From contig CAIWVW010000035.1 of NCBI GenBank assembly GCA_903916255.1, forward strand, positions 1 to 41,184: a DNA stretch of 41,184 bases, in the 5' to 3' direction. This document shows, in pieces, positions 31,874-39,055 of the stretch. The stretch comes from an uncultured Bacteroidota bacterium (GTDB lineage Bacteria > Bacteroidota > Bacteroidia > JABEUT01). The translations under genes were made by a program, and so were the position numbers. The notes under the pieces are model-generated. The model saw nothing but the letters and a program-made list of their open reading frames with translations, had not been told where the DNA came from and ran no database searches. Position 1 is the stretch's first letter. Each line of letters opens with the position of its first letter.

Positions 31874-34297
31874 ATGAAACAGCAAAAAATATTCACCAGG
31901 GTATCTTTATTTTGTTTTTTTTGTCTCGCACCTTGTTCTGTTTTTGCACAGAGTTTGAGCCGTGCGCAAATGTTCAATAACATTATTACCAATGTATACA
32001 CCAACCCCAACCATGCAATTACCGGCCAAACACTTCAAAATGTACTTTTAAATCAAAATTACTCGTATTATAACCTGAAATCAGATACCGATTTTGTTTC
32101 TGTTTTTGATACAGGCTTTACTTATTTGAAAGGTATGCCGGTATTGACAATTGGTGATTCCCTATATAGATGCGATGTTACAACTCATCATGGACCATGG
32201 AATAGTAATGATTTCCGCTTTGTTTTGCCTTTAGGTATTGGAGGTGGGGGGATTTCAGGAGGAGGTAATCCTCCTTTTATTCCAGTTTTTAATGGGCCGC
32301 ATTCATTAGGAGTCAGTCATATTTCAGATGGAAATGGGCAGCAATTGTTGTATGACTGGGCCTCAAATATTTCAGTAAACTGGCAAAAAAGGCTTTTATA
32401 TAATCACGGTTCTGTAGATTTTTTAGCATGGGGAAACGGTACCCACCCTTCCGTTACTAATGATATTATAAGCAAAGGATATGCAGATTCCGTATACACC
32501 CCAAGGATAACGGGTAATGGCTCTAACCCATACATTCCGGTTTTTTCTTCTGGTAATGTGCTCGGAAACAGTCATATAATTGATGGTGGAGGAATACAAC
32601 GGATGATGGACAGTTCTTCGAATGTTGCAGTTGATTGGAATAACAGACAATTGTATAATAATGGTGGTTCGGGTTATTTAACTTGGGGTAATGGTACTGC
32701 CCCTTCCTCGCCAACGGATATTATTAGCAAAGGATATGCGGATATTACTTACACAGGAGGAACTTCAAGTGCGGGAAGCGCACCGCATCTTGCAGTATTC
32801 ACTGCTACCAGTGCATTAGGTAACAGCCATATAATTGATGGAGGCGGGAGTCAGCAAATGCTTGATAATTCATCTGCTATTTCTCTTGATTGGCTAAACC
32901 GGAACTTATATTCCAACGGAGCCACTTCTTATTTAACCTGGGGAAATGGCACCACACCTTCAGCGCCAACCGATATAATAAGCAAAGGCTATGCTGATGC
33001 AACATACACAGCAGGTGTTACCAGCACCGGTGGTTCGCCCTACGTTACTGTTTTTACGGGAGCCAATACTGTAGGCAACAGCCATATAATTGATGGAGGC
33101 GGGAGTCAGCAAATGTTTGATAATTCATCCACTCTTTCTCTTGATTGGTTAAACCGGAATTTATATTCAAACGGAGCAACTACCTATCTAACATGGGGAA
33201 ACGGTACAGCACCCTCGGCCCCAACAGATATAATAAGCAAAGGTTATGCCGATGCTACATACACAGGTGGAGGAAGAATCTCCAGCACAGGCAGTGCAAC
33301 GTATGTGCCTGTTTTTACCGCCAGCAATGCTGTTGGTAACAGTCATATAATTGATGGGGGAGGAGCCCAGCAAATGCTTGATAATTCTTCGAGTATATCT
33401 GTAGATTGGTTAAACAGAAGTTTGTTCAGCACGGGCGCAGTTGCCAGGTTAACTTGGGGTAATGGGCTCAATCCGGCTGCAGTTTCGGATATTATTACCA
33501 AAGGATATGCAGATGCAACCTATATAACCCTTTTAGGCAGCACCGGTGGTTATCATGGGCCTTTAAGGCCTGTAAGCTCAGCGGAAACCTGGTTAGGTGG
33601 GTATGCAGGTGGCACAGGTGTGTCCACTGACAATACTACGTTCATTGGAATACATACTGGTGATGGCGCTATAGCAGCACACCGCAGTACATTTTTAGGT
33701 GCTTATGCAGGATATCAGGCTCCGGGCGCCTGGAATGCGGTTTTTATAGGTGATAGTGCCGGATGCCAGGATAGGTTAGCTGCAACCAGCGGATGGTCAA
33801 TATTAATTGGCCCAAAAACTAGCACCGGCGGATTTGATAATAGTATTGTGCTGGGAGGAAATACTGCCAACACAGCCCCTAATCAACTATACATTGCCGA
33901 TAATATTAACAACTTCCACCTGGCGGGAAATACATATAAGGTCCCTCAAATAGGTGGTACGCTGGCATTAGCTAATTACCATTTTGATATTCCTATGGTA
34001 ACAAATTACAGGATTCCTGTCAGCGATTTTGACGGACAAACTGTAGTAGAAGTTATTGGCGGCCCTACTGCATATGCTCTTATGCCCAGCCCTGCAAGCG
34101 TTGTCAGAGGTATTCCTGTAATTATTAAAGCTACAGGAACCCCTGCAACCACCACATTAAACGTATTGCCATTTGGTACAGAAATGATTGATAACAACCC
34201 TGCAGGATTACTTATTACAATGTCTACCGCACAATCTCCGCAACCATGCATAAAAATATTAACTCCCGATAACATTAACTGGATAACAATTCCATAA
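31874..34297 (+). CDS. Exported tail-fibre-like protein with five long repeats
   Basis: 807 aa. It has a clear Sec signal peptide (residues 1-26, ending CSVFAQ), unusual for a virion fibre. Residues 27-100 match the 157-aa protein at 301-774. About 135-560 hold five repeats of 83-87 aa, each with GNSHIIDGGG.QQM.DNSS..S.DWLNR.LYSNG....LTWGNGT.PS.PTDIISKGYADATYT. Copies 3 and 4 are very similar at DNA level. The rest (560-807) is beta-rich with GGYAGGTGVSTDNTTFIGIHTGDGA, AHRSTFLGAYAGYQAPG and LYIADNINNFHLAG, typical of fibre shafts and tips; no S74 autocleavage domain is evident. It is the first gene under promoter I, ahead of the lysis genes. Confidence 0.78.
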   Translation: MKQQKIFTRVSLFCFFCLAPCSVFAQSLSRAQMFNNIITNVYTNPNHAITGQTLQNVLLNQNYSYYNLKSDTDFVSVFDTGFTYLKGMPVLTIGDSLYRCDVTTHHGPWNSNDFRFVLPLGIGGGGISGGGNPPFIPVFNGPHSLGVSHISDGNGQQLLYDWASNISVNWQKRLLYNHGSVDFLAWGNGTHPSVTNDIISKGYADSVYTPRITGNGSNPYIPVFSSGNVLGNSHIIDGGGIQRMMDSSSNVAVDWNNRQLYNNGGSGYLTWGNGTAPSSPTDIISKGYADITYTGGTSSAGSAPHLAVFTATSALGNSHIIDGGGSQQMLDNSSAISLDWLNRNLYSNGATSYLTWGNGTTPSAPTDIISKGYADATYTAGVTSTGGSPYVTVFTGANTVGNSHIIDGGGSQQMFDNSSTLSLDWLNRNLYSNGATTYLTWGNGTAPSAPTDIISKGYADATYTGGGRISSTGSATYVPVFTASNAVGNSHIIDGGGAQQMLDNSSSISVDWLNRSLFSTGAVARLTWGNGLNPAAVSDIITKGYADATYITLLGSTGGYHGPLRPVSSAETWLGGYAGGTGVSTDNTTFIGIHTGDGAIAAHRSTFLGAYAGYQAPGAWNAVFIGDSAGCQDRLAATSGWSILIGPKTSTGGFDNSIVLGGNTANTAPNQLYIADNINNFHLAGNTYKVPQIGGTLALANYHFDIPMVTNYRIPVSDFDGQTVVEVIGGPTAYALMPSPASVVRGIPVIIKATGTPATTTLNVLPFGTEMIDNNPAGLLITMSTAQSPQPCIKILTPDNINWITIP
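32265..33547 (+). repeat. Five in-frame tandem repeats (about 250-260 bp each)
   Basis: Units start at about 32265, 32520, 32771, 33029 and 33290. A run beginning AACAGCCATATAATTGATGG is identical in the third and fourth copies over almost 40 nt, showing recent duplication or gene conversion. Confidence 0.8.
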
Positions 34298-34340
34298 GCC
34301 ACGCGTCAAATTAGTATAGAGAATAAAAGTTTTAATTAAA

Positions 34341-34652
34341 ATGGACGAAGAACTCCGCAACGCACTAAACACGCAAAATGCAAAGCTCGACAGAATAAGC
34401 CAAGCTCTCTATGGGTCCGAGGCCGATTCATCCACTCCAAATAAAATTATTGGAAAAGGCCTTATAGAAGTAGTTACAGAACATGAAGCCGAAATACAAT
34501 CATTCAAAGATTTTAAAAGCAAAGGGAAATTGCTCTGGAAATTCACCATTGCAGGTCTTACCATATTTGGTTATGCCTTTGGTAAAGGCCTTGAGCACCT
34601 TGTTTTGCACATAGAGCATCTTGTTTTTATTTTCAGTCAACATAGTCATTAA
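34341..34652 (+). CDS. Small membrane protein, holin/XhlA-like candidate
   Basis: 103 aa. The N-terminus is a charged helix (DEELRNALNTQNAKLDRISQAL). One membrane segment lies at about 74-92 (KFTIAGLTIFGYAFGKGL), followed by a His-rich tail. A coiled-coil start with one C-terminal membrane helix is the pattern of haemolysin XhlA-type and T7-like holins. It lies between the fibre gene and the GH108 endolysin, 33 nt upstream of the latter, so a holin role is reasonable but not certain. Confidence 0.55.
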   Translation: MDEELRNALNTQNAKLDRISQALYGSEADSSTPNKIIGKGLIEVVTEHEAEIQSFKDFKSKGKLLWKFTIAGLTIFGYAFGKGLEHLVLHIEHLVFIFSQHSH

Positions 34653-34684
34653 CCATTAAAGCTAATAGCTAAAAACAAAAAAAT

Positions 34685-35248
34685 ATGTCAGATTGTAAAC
34701 TTTTAGCCCCGTTTATACTTGCCGCCGAAGGCGGTTATGTAAATAATCCTTCCGATAAAGGCGGAGAAACAAACAAAGGTATCACATGGCCGGTATGGGT
34801 CTCCTACAATGGCGATTCAAGCGGAAGCCACAACCGGTTTATCATAATGATGACAGACGACTGGGCAAAAATATTTAAAACCGGTTATTGGGACAAATGC
34901 CTCGCCGACCAAATTACCGACCAGCGCATAGCCAATACCATAGCCGATTGGGTATGGAGCAGCGGACAGCATTATCCTGAATTGGATGTGCAAAAATTAA
35001 TCAATACTATTTTTAATAAGCACCTGACGGAAGACGGCGTATTTGGCCCCGCAACTATCGAGGAGATTAATGCTGCTGACCAGGCCGAGCTTTACAATTC
35101 CCTTATCGAGCGCCGCCAACAATACTATAAAGATATAGTAGCATTGGCACAGGCAAATGGCGACCATAGCCAGGATGGCTTCCTTACAGGTTGGTTGAAC
35201 CGCATTAATAATCTGGTGAAATATAATGAGCAATTTAATAAAGTATAG
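34685..35248 (+). CDS. GH108 N-acetylmuramidase endolysin
   Basis: 187 aa. The N-terminal GH108 domain starts with FILAAEGGYVNNPSDKGGETNKGIT, holding the conserved EGGY motif with catalytic Glu15 and the DKGGxTNxGIT signature. The C-terminal part (VQKLINTIF..DGVFGPATIEEINAAD) is a PG-binding_3 domain. It cleaves the N-acetylmuramic acid to N-acetylglucosamine bond of peptidoglycan. With no signal peptide it needs a holin for export. It is flanked by small membrane proteins and a spanin candidate, making it the lysis enzyme of the set, distinct from the GH19 and GH73 proteins in tail units. Confidence 0.88.
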   Translation: MSDCKLLAPFILAAEGGYVNNPSDKGGETNKGITWPVWVSYNGDSSGSHNRFIIMMTDDWAKIFKTGYWDKCLADQITDQRIANTIADWVWSSGQHYPELDVQKLINTIFNKHLTEDGVFGPATIEEINAADQAELYNSLIERRQQYYKDIVALAQANGDHSQDGFLTGWLNRINNLVKYNEQFNKV

Positions 35249-35327
35249 GGTAGTGGGTAATAAGTAGTATGCTGTAAATAAAAGCACAGCAATCAATATC
35301 CAACATTCAATACCAAAAATAAGAAAC

Positions 35328-35594
35328 ATGAACCAAACAATCTGGACTATTTTAAAAGGCAGCCTGCTCGAAGGTGAGAAGGGCTCGGGCAAAGCCATGT
35401 GTGCATTTGCATCAATGCTGATAATTCTTTTTATGTGCATTTATTCCACCATTAAAAATACGCCAATCGACCTGGCTGTTATTCTGGAGCTGATAGGCTT
35501 TATTCTTACCCTTTACGGTATAAAAGGATGGACGGCTGTAAAGCTAAGCAAGAATGGCAGCAGCAGCGTCAGCTCAAATCCGGATGACAAATGA
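35328..35594 (+). CDS. Two-helix membrane protein, holin candidate
   Basis: 88 aa. Two hydrophobic segments, about 23-40 (AMCAFASMLIILFMCIYS) and 47-66 (DLAVILELIGFILTLYGI), joined by a short loop, then a basic and polar tail. This is the class II holin plan. It lies between the GH108 endolysin and the spanin candidate, and its stop overlaps the next start as ATGA, indicating coupled translation. Confidence 0.65.
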   Translation: MNQTIWTILKGSLLEGEKGSGKAMCAFASMLIILFMCIYSTIKNTPIDLAVILELIGFILTLYGIKGWTAVKLSKNGSSSVSSNPDDK

Positions 35595-36112
35595 AAAAAC
35601 TATTATTCACGTTTTCACTTTTCAGTTTTACCTTTTCACTCTTTATTGGTTGCACCCCCCAGCAAAAACTTCAGCATTTGGAAAACAACCATCCGGAATT
35701 ATTTAAACCAACAGTAAAGGATAGTATTTCGAATATGGTGCAATATGTAACGCACGACAGTATTATAGATATTCCAGGGCAATCGGTTGTGTTGTATGAT
35801 ACTTTCCTGGTTAATAAACCTTGCCCAACGCATTTTCATAAAGTACTGAAAACGGGTAATGAAACCGCTACGTTGAATATCGATTCCGGCCGGATAACGG
35901 TTACTTGCCATGACGACAGCCTGAAAAAAGAAATTGCAGTTCGCGATAAAATAATCAGTTCTTTTAAAGAGCATATTCAGGTTGGCGTTGCCGAACACGA
36001 TGTGTACTTAACCCACTGGTACGATTATTTCTGCCGCACAATAGTTGCGATATCACTCTTGTTTCTATTAATTTGGGTTTTGCTTCATTCATTCAAGTTT
36101 CCACTGCCATAA
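35591..36112 (+). CDS. Unimolecular spanin candidate (lipoprotein plus C-terminal membrane helix)
   Basis: 173 aa. A lipoprotein signal ends at Cys21 (SLFIGC). The periplasmic domain spans about 22-145. A strong C-terminal membrane helix follows at about 150-167 (TIVAISLLFLLIWVLLHS). One chain anchored by lipid in the outer membrane and by a helix in the inner membrane is the plan of u-spanins such as T1 gp11, which fuse the two membranes in the last step of Gram-negative lysis. It overlaps the holin candidate by ATGA and is the last gene of the promoter I unit. Confidence 0.72.
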   Translation: MKKLLFTFSLFSFTFSLFIGCTPQQKLQHLENNHPELFKPTVKDSISNMVQYVTHDSIIDIPGQSVVLYDTFLVNKPCPTHFHKVLKTGNETATLNIDSGRITVTCHDDSLKKEIAVRDKIISSFKEHIQVGVAEHDVYLTHWYDYFCRTIVAISLLFLLIWVLLHSFKFPLP

Positions 36113-36197
36113 CCGGGCGGAAAAGTGGTTTAATCTAATTTTCATTGCCAGTAGGCGCCCGACTGTTACATTTGGAGTTGAAAATTCGATTTCCAAA

Positions 36198-37520
36198 TTG
36201 AGAACAGTAAACGCAAATAAAAGATTGTTAAAACCGTTATCGCTGGTAGCGGTAATTTTTCTAACCGTTTCCGGCGGACCATATGGGTTAGAGCCGCTAT
36301 TGCAGTTTGTTGGTAAAAACGGAGCAGTATTTTTGCTATTAACAGTACCCTTTTTATGGGACCTGCCTGCCATACTCACCGTGCTCGAACTTAACAGTAT
36401 GATGCCCGTAAACGGCGGCTATTATAAATGGGTTAAGCGCGCTTTGGGTATGCGCTGGGCCTTTTACGAAGGCTGGTGGAGCTGGCTCTATTCATTTACC
36501 GATTTGGCAATTTACCCCGTACTGTTTGTAACATACCTTTCGTTTTTCTTTCCCGAAATTGTACATTATAAAATATACATCTGCCTGATTATAATTTGGG
36601 GAAGCGCAGGGTTGAACATATTGGGTATTGTGCCTGTGGGCAAAGTTTCGGTAATACTTGGAACTATTGTTTTAATACCATTTTTTATTTTATTCGGTGT
36701 AAGTTTTTTAAGTCCTGCCTTTCATTTTCCGCTTTCTGCACTTCACTTTTCACTCAATGGAATTGGTTTCACCGGAATTGGTATGGGTTTGTACACCGTT
36801 ATGTGGAATTTTTTAGGTTGGGATAATACCACCACTTACGCCGGAGAGGTTGATAAGCCCGTCCGTTCTTATTTAATTTCTATGGGAATTGCATTTATAT
36901 TGGTTATAGTAGTTTATGTGCTTGCCACTTTCATAGCGCAAAACTCAGGAGTCGATTTGAAGGAATTAACGGATAAAGGATACCCGTTGTTAGGTGTAAA
37001 AGTTGCCGGGCGCTGGCTGGGCGTATTGCTCTCTATTGGCGGACTGGCGAGCTCTGTGGGTATATTTTCCGCAGTTATGTTGTCCATATCGCGCGTACCT
37101 GTGGTATTGGCCGAAGACAAACTTCTCCCCATGGTATTTAGTACTACACATAAACAATACAATACGCCTTATGTTGCAATTATTGCTTGTTCGGTAATTG
37201 TTAGTTTTATGGTATTATGGACCTTCACCGACCTGCTGGTGATTGATGTGATACTATACGGAGCCGGTTTATTCCTCGAATTTATTTCACTTATTGTATT
37301 GCGCGTAAAAGAACCCGAAGCACCTCGTCCATTCAAAATTCCCTTGAATGTTTTTGGGCTTTCCTTAATGATGTTGCTGCCTGTTGGTGTTTATACTATG
37401 GCGTTGGTTGCGGTGTTCAGCCAGACCAGCAAAATGTTTGTACCCGCTGTGTTTGCTGTGTGCGCCCTGATTACTGCTGAAATGGTGTGGTGGTTTGTGC
37501 GGCGGATAAATAAATGGTAG
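36198..37520 (+). CDS. APC-family amino acid permease
   Basis: 440 aa from TTG 36198, about 12 membrane helices. The first helix carries LVAVIFLTVSGGPYGLEPLLQ, the APC helix I break, with substrate-binding backbone at SGGPYG. Helix VI contains WNFLGWDNTTTYAGEVDKP, typical of plant-like and bacterial APC members of the amino-acid or polyamine exchanger type. It imports amino acids or amines across the inner membrane. No box precedes it; it marks the return to host sequence after the spanin gene. The TTG start is the best I can see; an internal start would remove helix I. Confidence 0.82.
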   Translation: MRTVNANKRLLKPLSLVAVIFLTVSGGPYGLEPLLQFVGKNGAVFLLLTVPFLWDLPAILTVLELNSMMPVNGGYYKWVKRALGMRWAFYEGWWSWLYSFTDLAIYPVLFVTYLSFFFPEIVHYKIYICLIIIWGSAGLNILGIVPVGKVSVILGTIVLIPFFILFGVSFLSPAFHFPLSALHFSLNGIGFTGIGMGLYTVMWNFLGWDNTTTYAGEVDKPVRSYLISMGIAFILVIVVYVLATFIAQNSGVDLKELTDKGYPLLGVKVAGRWLGVLLSIGGLASSVGIFSAVMLSISRVPVVLAEDKLLPMVFSTTHKQYNTPYVAIIACSVIVSFMVLWTFTDLLVIDVILYGAGLFLEFISLIVLRVKEPEAPRPFKIPLNVFGLSLMMLLPVGVYTMALVAVFSQTSKMFVPAVFAVCALITAEMVWWFVRRINKW

Positions 37521-37521
37521 G

Positions 37522-37615
37522 ACGTACACCAAGCCTCGCAAGGGGGGGGCTTTCCGCTGCAAGTCCTCGCTGATGCTTCGGGCTTTCCGCTTCTATCCCT
37601 CACGTGGAAAGGCAA
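37522..37615. repeat. GC-rich dispersed-repeat-like intergenic segment
   Basis: The sequence around AGCCTCGCAAGGGGGGGGCTTTCCGCTGC..GATGCTTCGGGCTTTCCGCTTC holds two GGGCTTTCCGCT units and differs in composition from its surroundings. It is likely a dispersed intergenic repeat. No gene is seen in 37521-37677. Confidence 0.4.
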
Positions 37616-37677
37616 GTCGGCACTGTTTGGGAAAATATCACTTCTAAATAATAAATATCCCGCGTTTTTCCACGTTT

Positions 37678-37790
37678 TTATTGCACCACAATCCTATTTG
37701 TAATTCCTTCTCCCTACCGTACTAATGTAACATTCCCGTTTTGTTCCACGGTAGTTCCATCTTGCATAGTGGCTTTCAAATTAACCACGA
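37678..37790 (-). pseudogene. C-terminal relic of a secreted-protein gene with in-frame amber codon
   Basis: On the minus strand the frame reads VNLKATMQDGTTVEQNGNVTLVR, then TAG (37716-37714), then in the same frame GEGITNRIVVQ and TAA (37680-37678). The ending IVVQ is T9SS-like. Upstream the homology stops at the border of the IS1595 fragment. It looks like a host gene truncated by the element and then mutated. Confidence 0.35.
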
Positions 37791-38052
37791 TACCGTTAAA
37801 CACATGATTAAAGAGTATGTAAGGGGTGACGTGCATACTAATACCATTGAAAACTTTTGGAGCGTTCTAAAGCGTCAGATATACGGAACACACCACCAAG
37901 TTAGCCGAAAGCATATCCAAAAATATTTGGATGAAGTTTCTTTTAAGTATTCAACTCGTAAAAACACGGAACAGGAAAGATTTGATAAGGCTCTTAGTTT
38001 GTGTTCAGGAAGGCTTAAATATCCACAATTAATACAAGATATTAAAAAATGA
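37741..38052 (+). pseudogene. IS1595-family transposase, C-terminal fragment
   Basis: 103 codons; convincing similarity starts near codon 20 (VKHMIKEYVRGDVHTNTIENFWSVLKRQIYGTHHQVSRKHIQKYLDEVSFKY). This is the end of the IS1595 DDE/N transposase, where HTN-E-FWS-LKR carries the last catalytic-region residues. The N-terminal two thirds, including the zinc ribbon and first catalytic Asp residues, are missing. The first in-frame ATG is at 37804. It is a non-functional remnant adjoining the truncated host gene above. Confidence 0.8.
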
Positions 38053-38054
38053 TA

Positions 38055-38137
38055 TATCTTTGCAAAACTATAGTGATAATATTATCAAAGGCATTAGTAC
38101 AGAGTAGGGTTCCGAAGGCTTAGACTAATGCCTTTTT
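38055..38137 (+). ncRNA. Candidate small RNA with intrinsic terminator
   Basis: TATCTTTG at 38055-38062 matches TAnnTTTG. About 25 nt later AAAGGCATTAGT (38087-38098) and ACTAATGCCTTT (38124-38135) form a 12-bp stem followed by further T. The predicted transcript is about 70 nt with no ORF. The stop codon of the convergent HEPN-like gene lies inside the terminator, so it may simply be a shared terminator. Confidence 0.35.
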
Positions 38138-38701
38138 CCATTTACTTCCATTCCTATCCCTTATTATTTTAATAAGTAAATCAAGCTCTGTTTTTACGCT
38201 CCAATATTTTCCGTAAAATATTTGCAATGTTTTTTCATTGAGTAAACTGGTATGAATGTCAGGTTTACTTCTTTTTGTTTTTACCTGAGCAAGCATATAA
38301 ATTTTATAGTCATTACTATACGGTCTTATTACCTTAGAATGTGCGTATCTATTCCTTAAAGTAATTAATTCTCCAAATGTATCTAATAGGTGAGGATGTT
38401 GTTCCCTAAAGTCTGGAAAAATATTTGTTATAATGTAAGACAGAATAGAATGTTTAGTATGTAATCCAAAACTTTCTGAAGTAAAAAAACTATAAACAAA
38501 TGTTTTCAATAGTTCATCTGATTCGGTAAGTTTGAAGTAATTAAGAATAGCTAATTCAGTCAGATATTCTAACTCCGTAACATAGTGTATTACCTTGCCT
38601 CTATAAACCGATATTTCTTTGTCTAAATCATTTCCGATTGCGTTTTCATCTAAAGGCATTTCTGCTTTAGGTGGCTTAATTTTCTTTTGGCTCTTTCCCA
38701 T
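38120..38701 (-). CDS. HEPN-like protein (possible RNase/toxin)
   Basis: 193 aa from ATG 38701; the longer frame to 38809 runs through the divergent mini-gene and is rejected. The protein is all-helical in appearance and contains ITLRNRYAHSK, with Arg116 and His121 spaced as in the R-x4-H motif of HEPN nucleases. Helices before it (ISVYRGKVIHYVTELEYLTELAILNYF) match the HEPN four-helix plan. HEPN proteins are often RNases in toxin-antitoxin or defence systems. The ATG is four bases after TATGTTTG, so the message is probably leaderless. Divergent from a 37-codon Lys-rich ORF. Nuclease activity is inferred. Confidence 0.55.
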   Translation of the reverse strand: MGKSQKKIKPPKAEMPLDENAIGNDLDKEISVYRGKVIHYVTELEYLTELAILNYFKLTESDELLKTFVYSFFTSESFGLHTKHSILSYIITNIFPDFREQHPHLLDTFGELITLRNRYAHSKVIRPYSNDYKIYMLAQVKTKRSKPDIHTSLLNEKTLQIFYGKYWSVKTELDLLIKIIRDRNGSKWKKALV

Positions 38702-38705
38702 ACTA

Positions 38706-38731
38706 CAAACATAACAGTTTTTGTATATTTG
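38706..38731. promoter_or_regulatory. Divergent, probably leaderless promoters
   Basis: TATGTTTG on the minus strand (38713-38706) and TATATTTG on the plus strand (38724-38731) each end exactly four bases before the ATG of the gene they serve (38701 minus, 38736 plus). Confidence 0.6.
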
Positions 38732-38735
38732 TGGG

Positions 38736-38849
38736 ATGAAATCCAAGAAAAAGAAAGCCAAAAAGGAAAAACCATTAAAACTGACGGGTAAAATGGACGA
38801 TTTACTCAAACTAATGGTAAAAGCCCCGAAAATAAAGGGAAAGAAGTAA
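38736..38849 (+). CDS. Lys-rich 37-aa mini-protein divergent from the HEPN-like gene
   Basis: 37 aa with 17 Lys: a basic start (KSKKKKAKKEKPLKLTG) and a short amphipathic helix (KMDDLLKLMVKAP). The ATG is four bases after a TATATTTG element. Placement back-to-back with a HEPN-like gene raises the possibility of an antitoxin-like partner, but small basic proteins of this style also occur alone. No family assignment. Confidence 0.55.
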   Translation: MKSKKKKAKKEKPLKLTGKMDDLLKLMVKAPKIKGKK

Positions 38850-39055
38850 TAATGAACTAATTTGTTTATCTTTTGGCGTAAGTGCTTGATTCTGTTTACT
38901 GCTCATTAATATATCGTTGCCTTTAACATCCGGAATTGTCAGCTATTATATTTTTTTGTAATATTGCATAGCATTTTATGGAACGATAATGTGGTTTCAT
39001 AATTAATGCGGACCTGCCAGCCTATTAAAACTGCTAAATTTTTATTTCTATCGAT

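Noticed and set aside
32265-33547. Regular repeats as a CRISPR array
   Set aside because: Units are about 250 bp, in frame, and encode conserved protein; there are no short repeats with unique spacers and no cas genes.
34635-34655. CATAGTCATTAACC upstream of the GH108 gene as a box
   Set aside because: Only 9 of 11 bases match, and there is no TTTG-type -7 element 26 nt downstream. The GH108 gene is best read as part of the promoter I unit.
301-36112. Extracellular contractile injection system or type VI-like apparatus
   Set aside because: Portal, connector, capsid and head protease are present and there is no AAA+ ATPase or membrane complex gene, so a headless injection device does not fit.
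301-36112. Ordinary intact prophage
   Set aside because: No integrase, transposase of Mu type, terminase, replication or repressor gene, and no flanking direct repeats could be identified; host genes separate the units. It is kept as the main alternative, since missing parts could lie outside the window.
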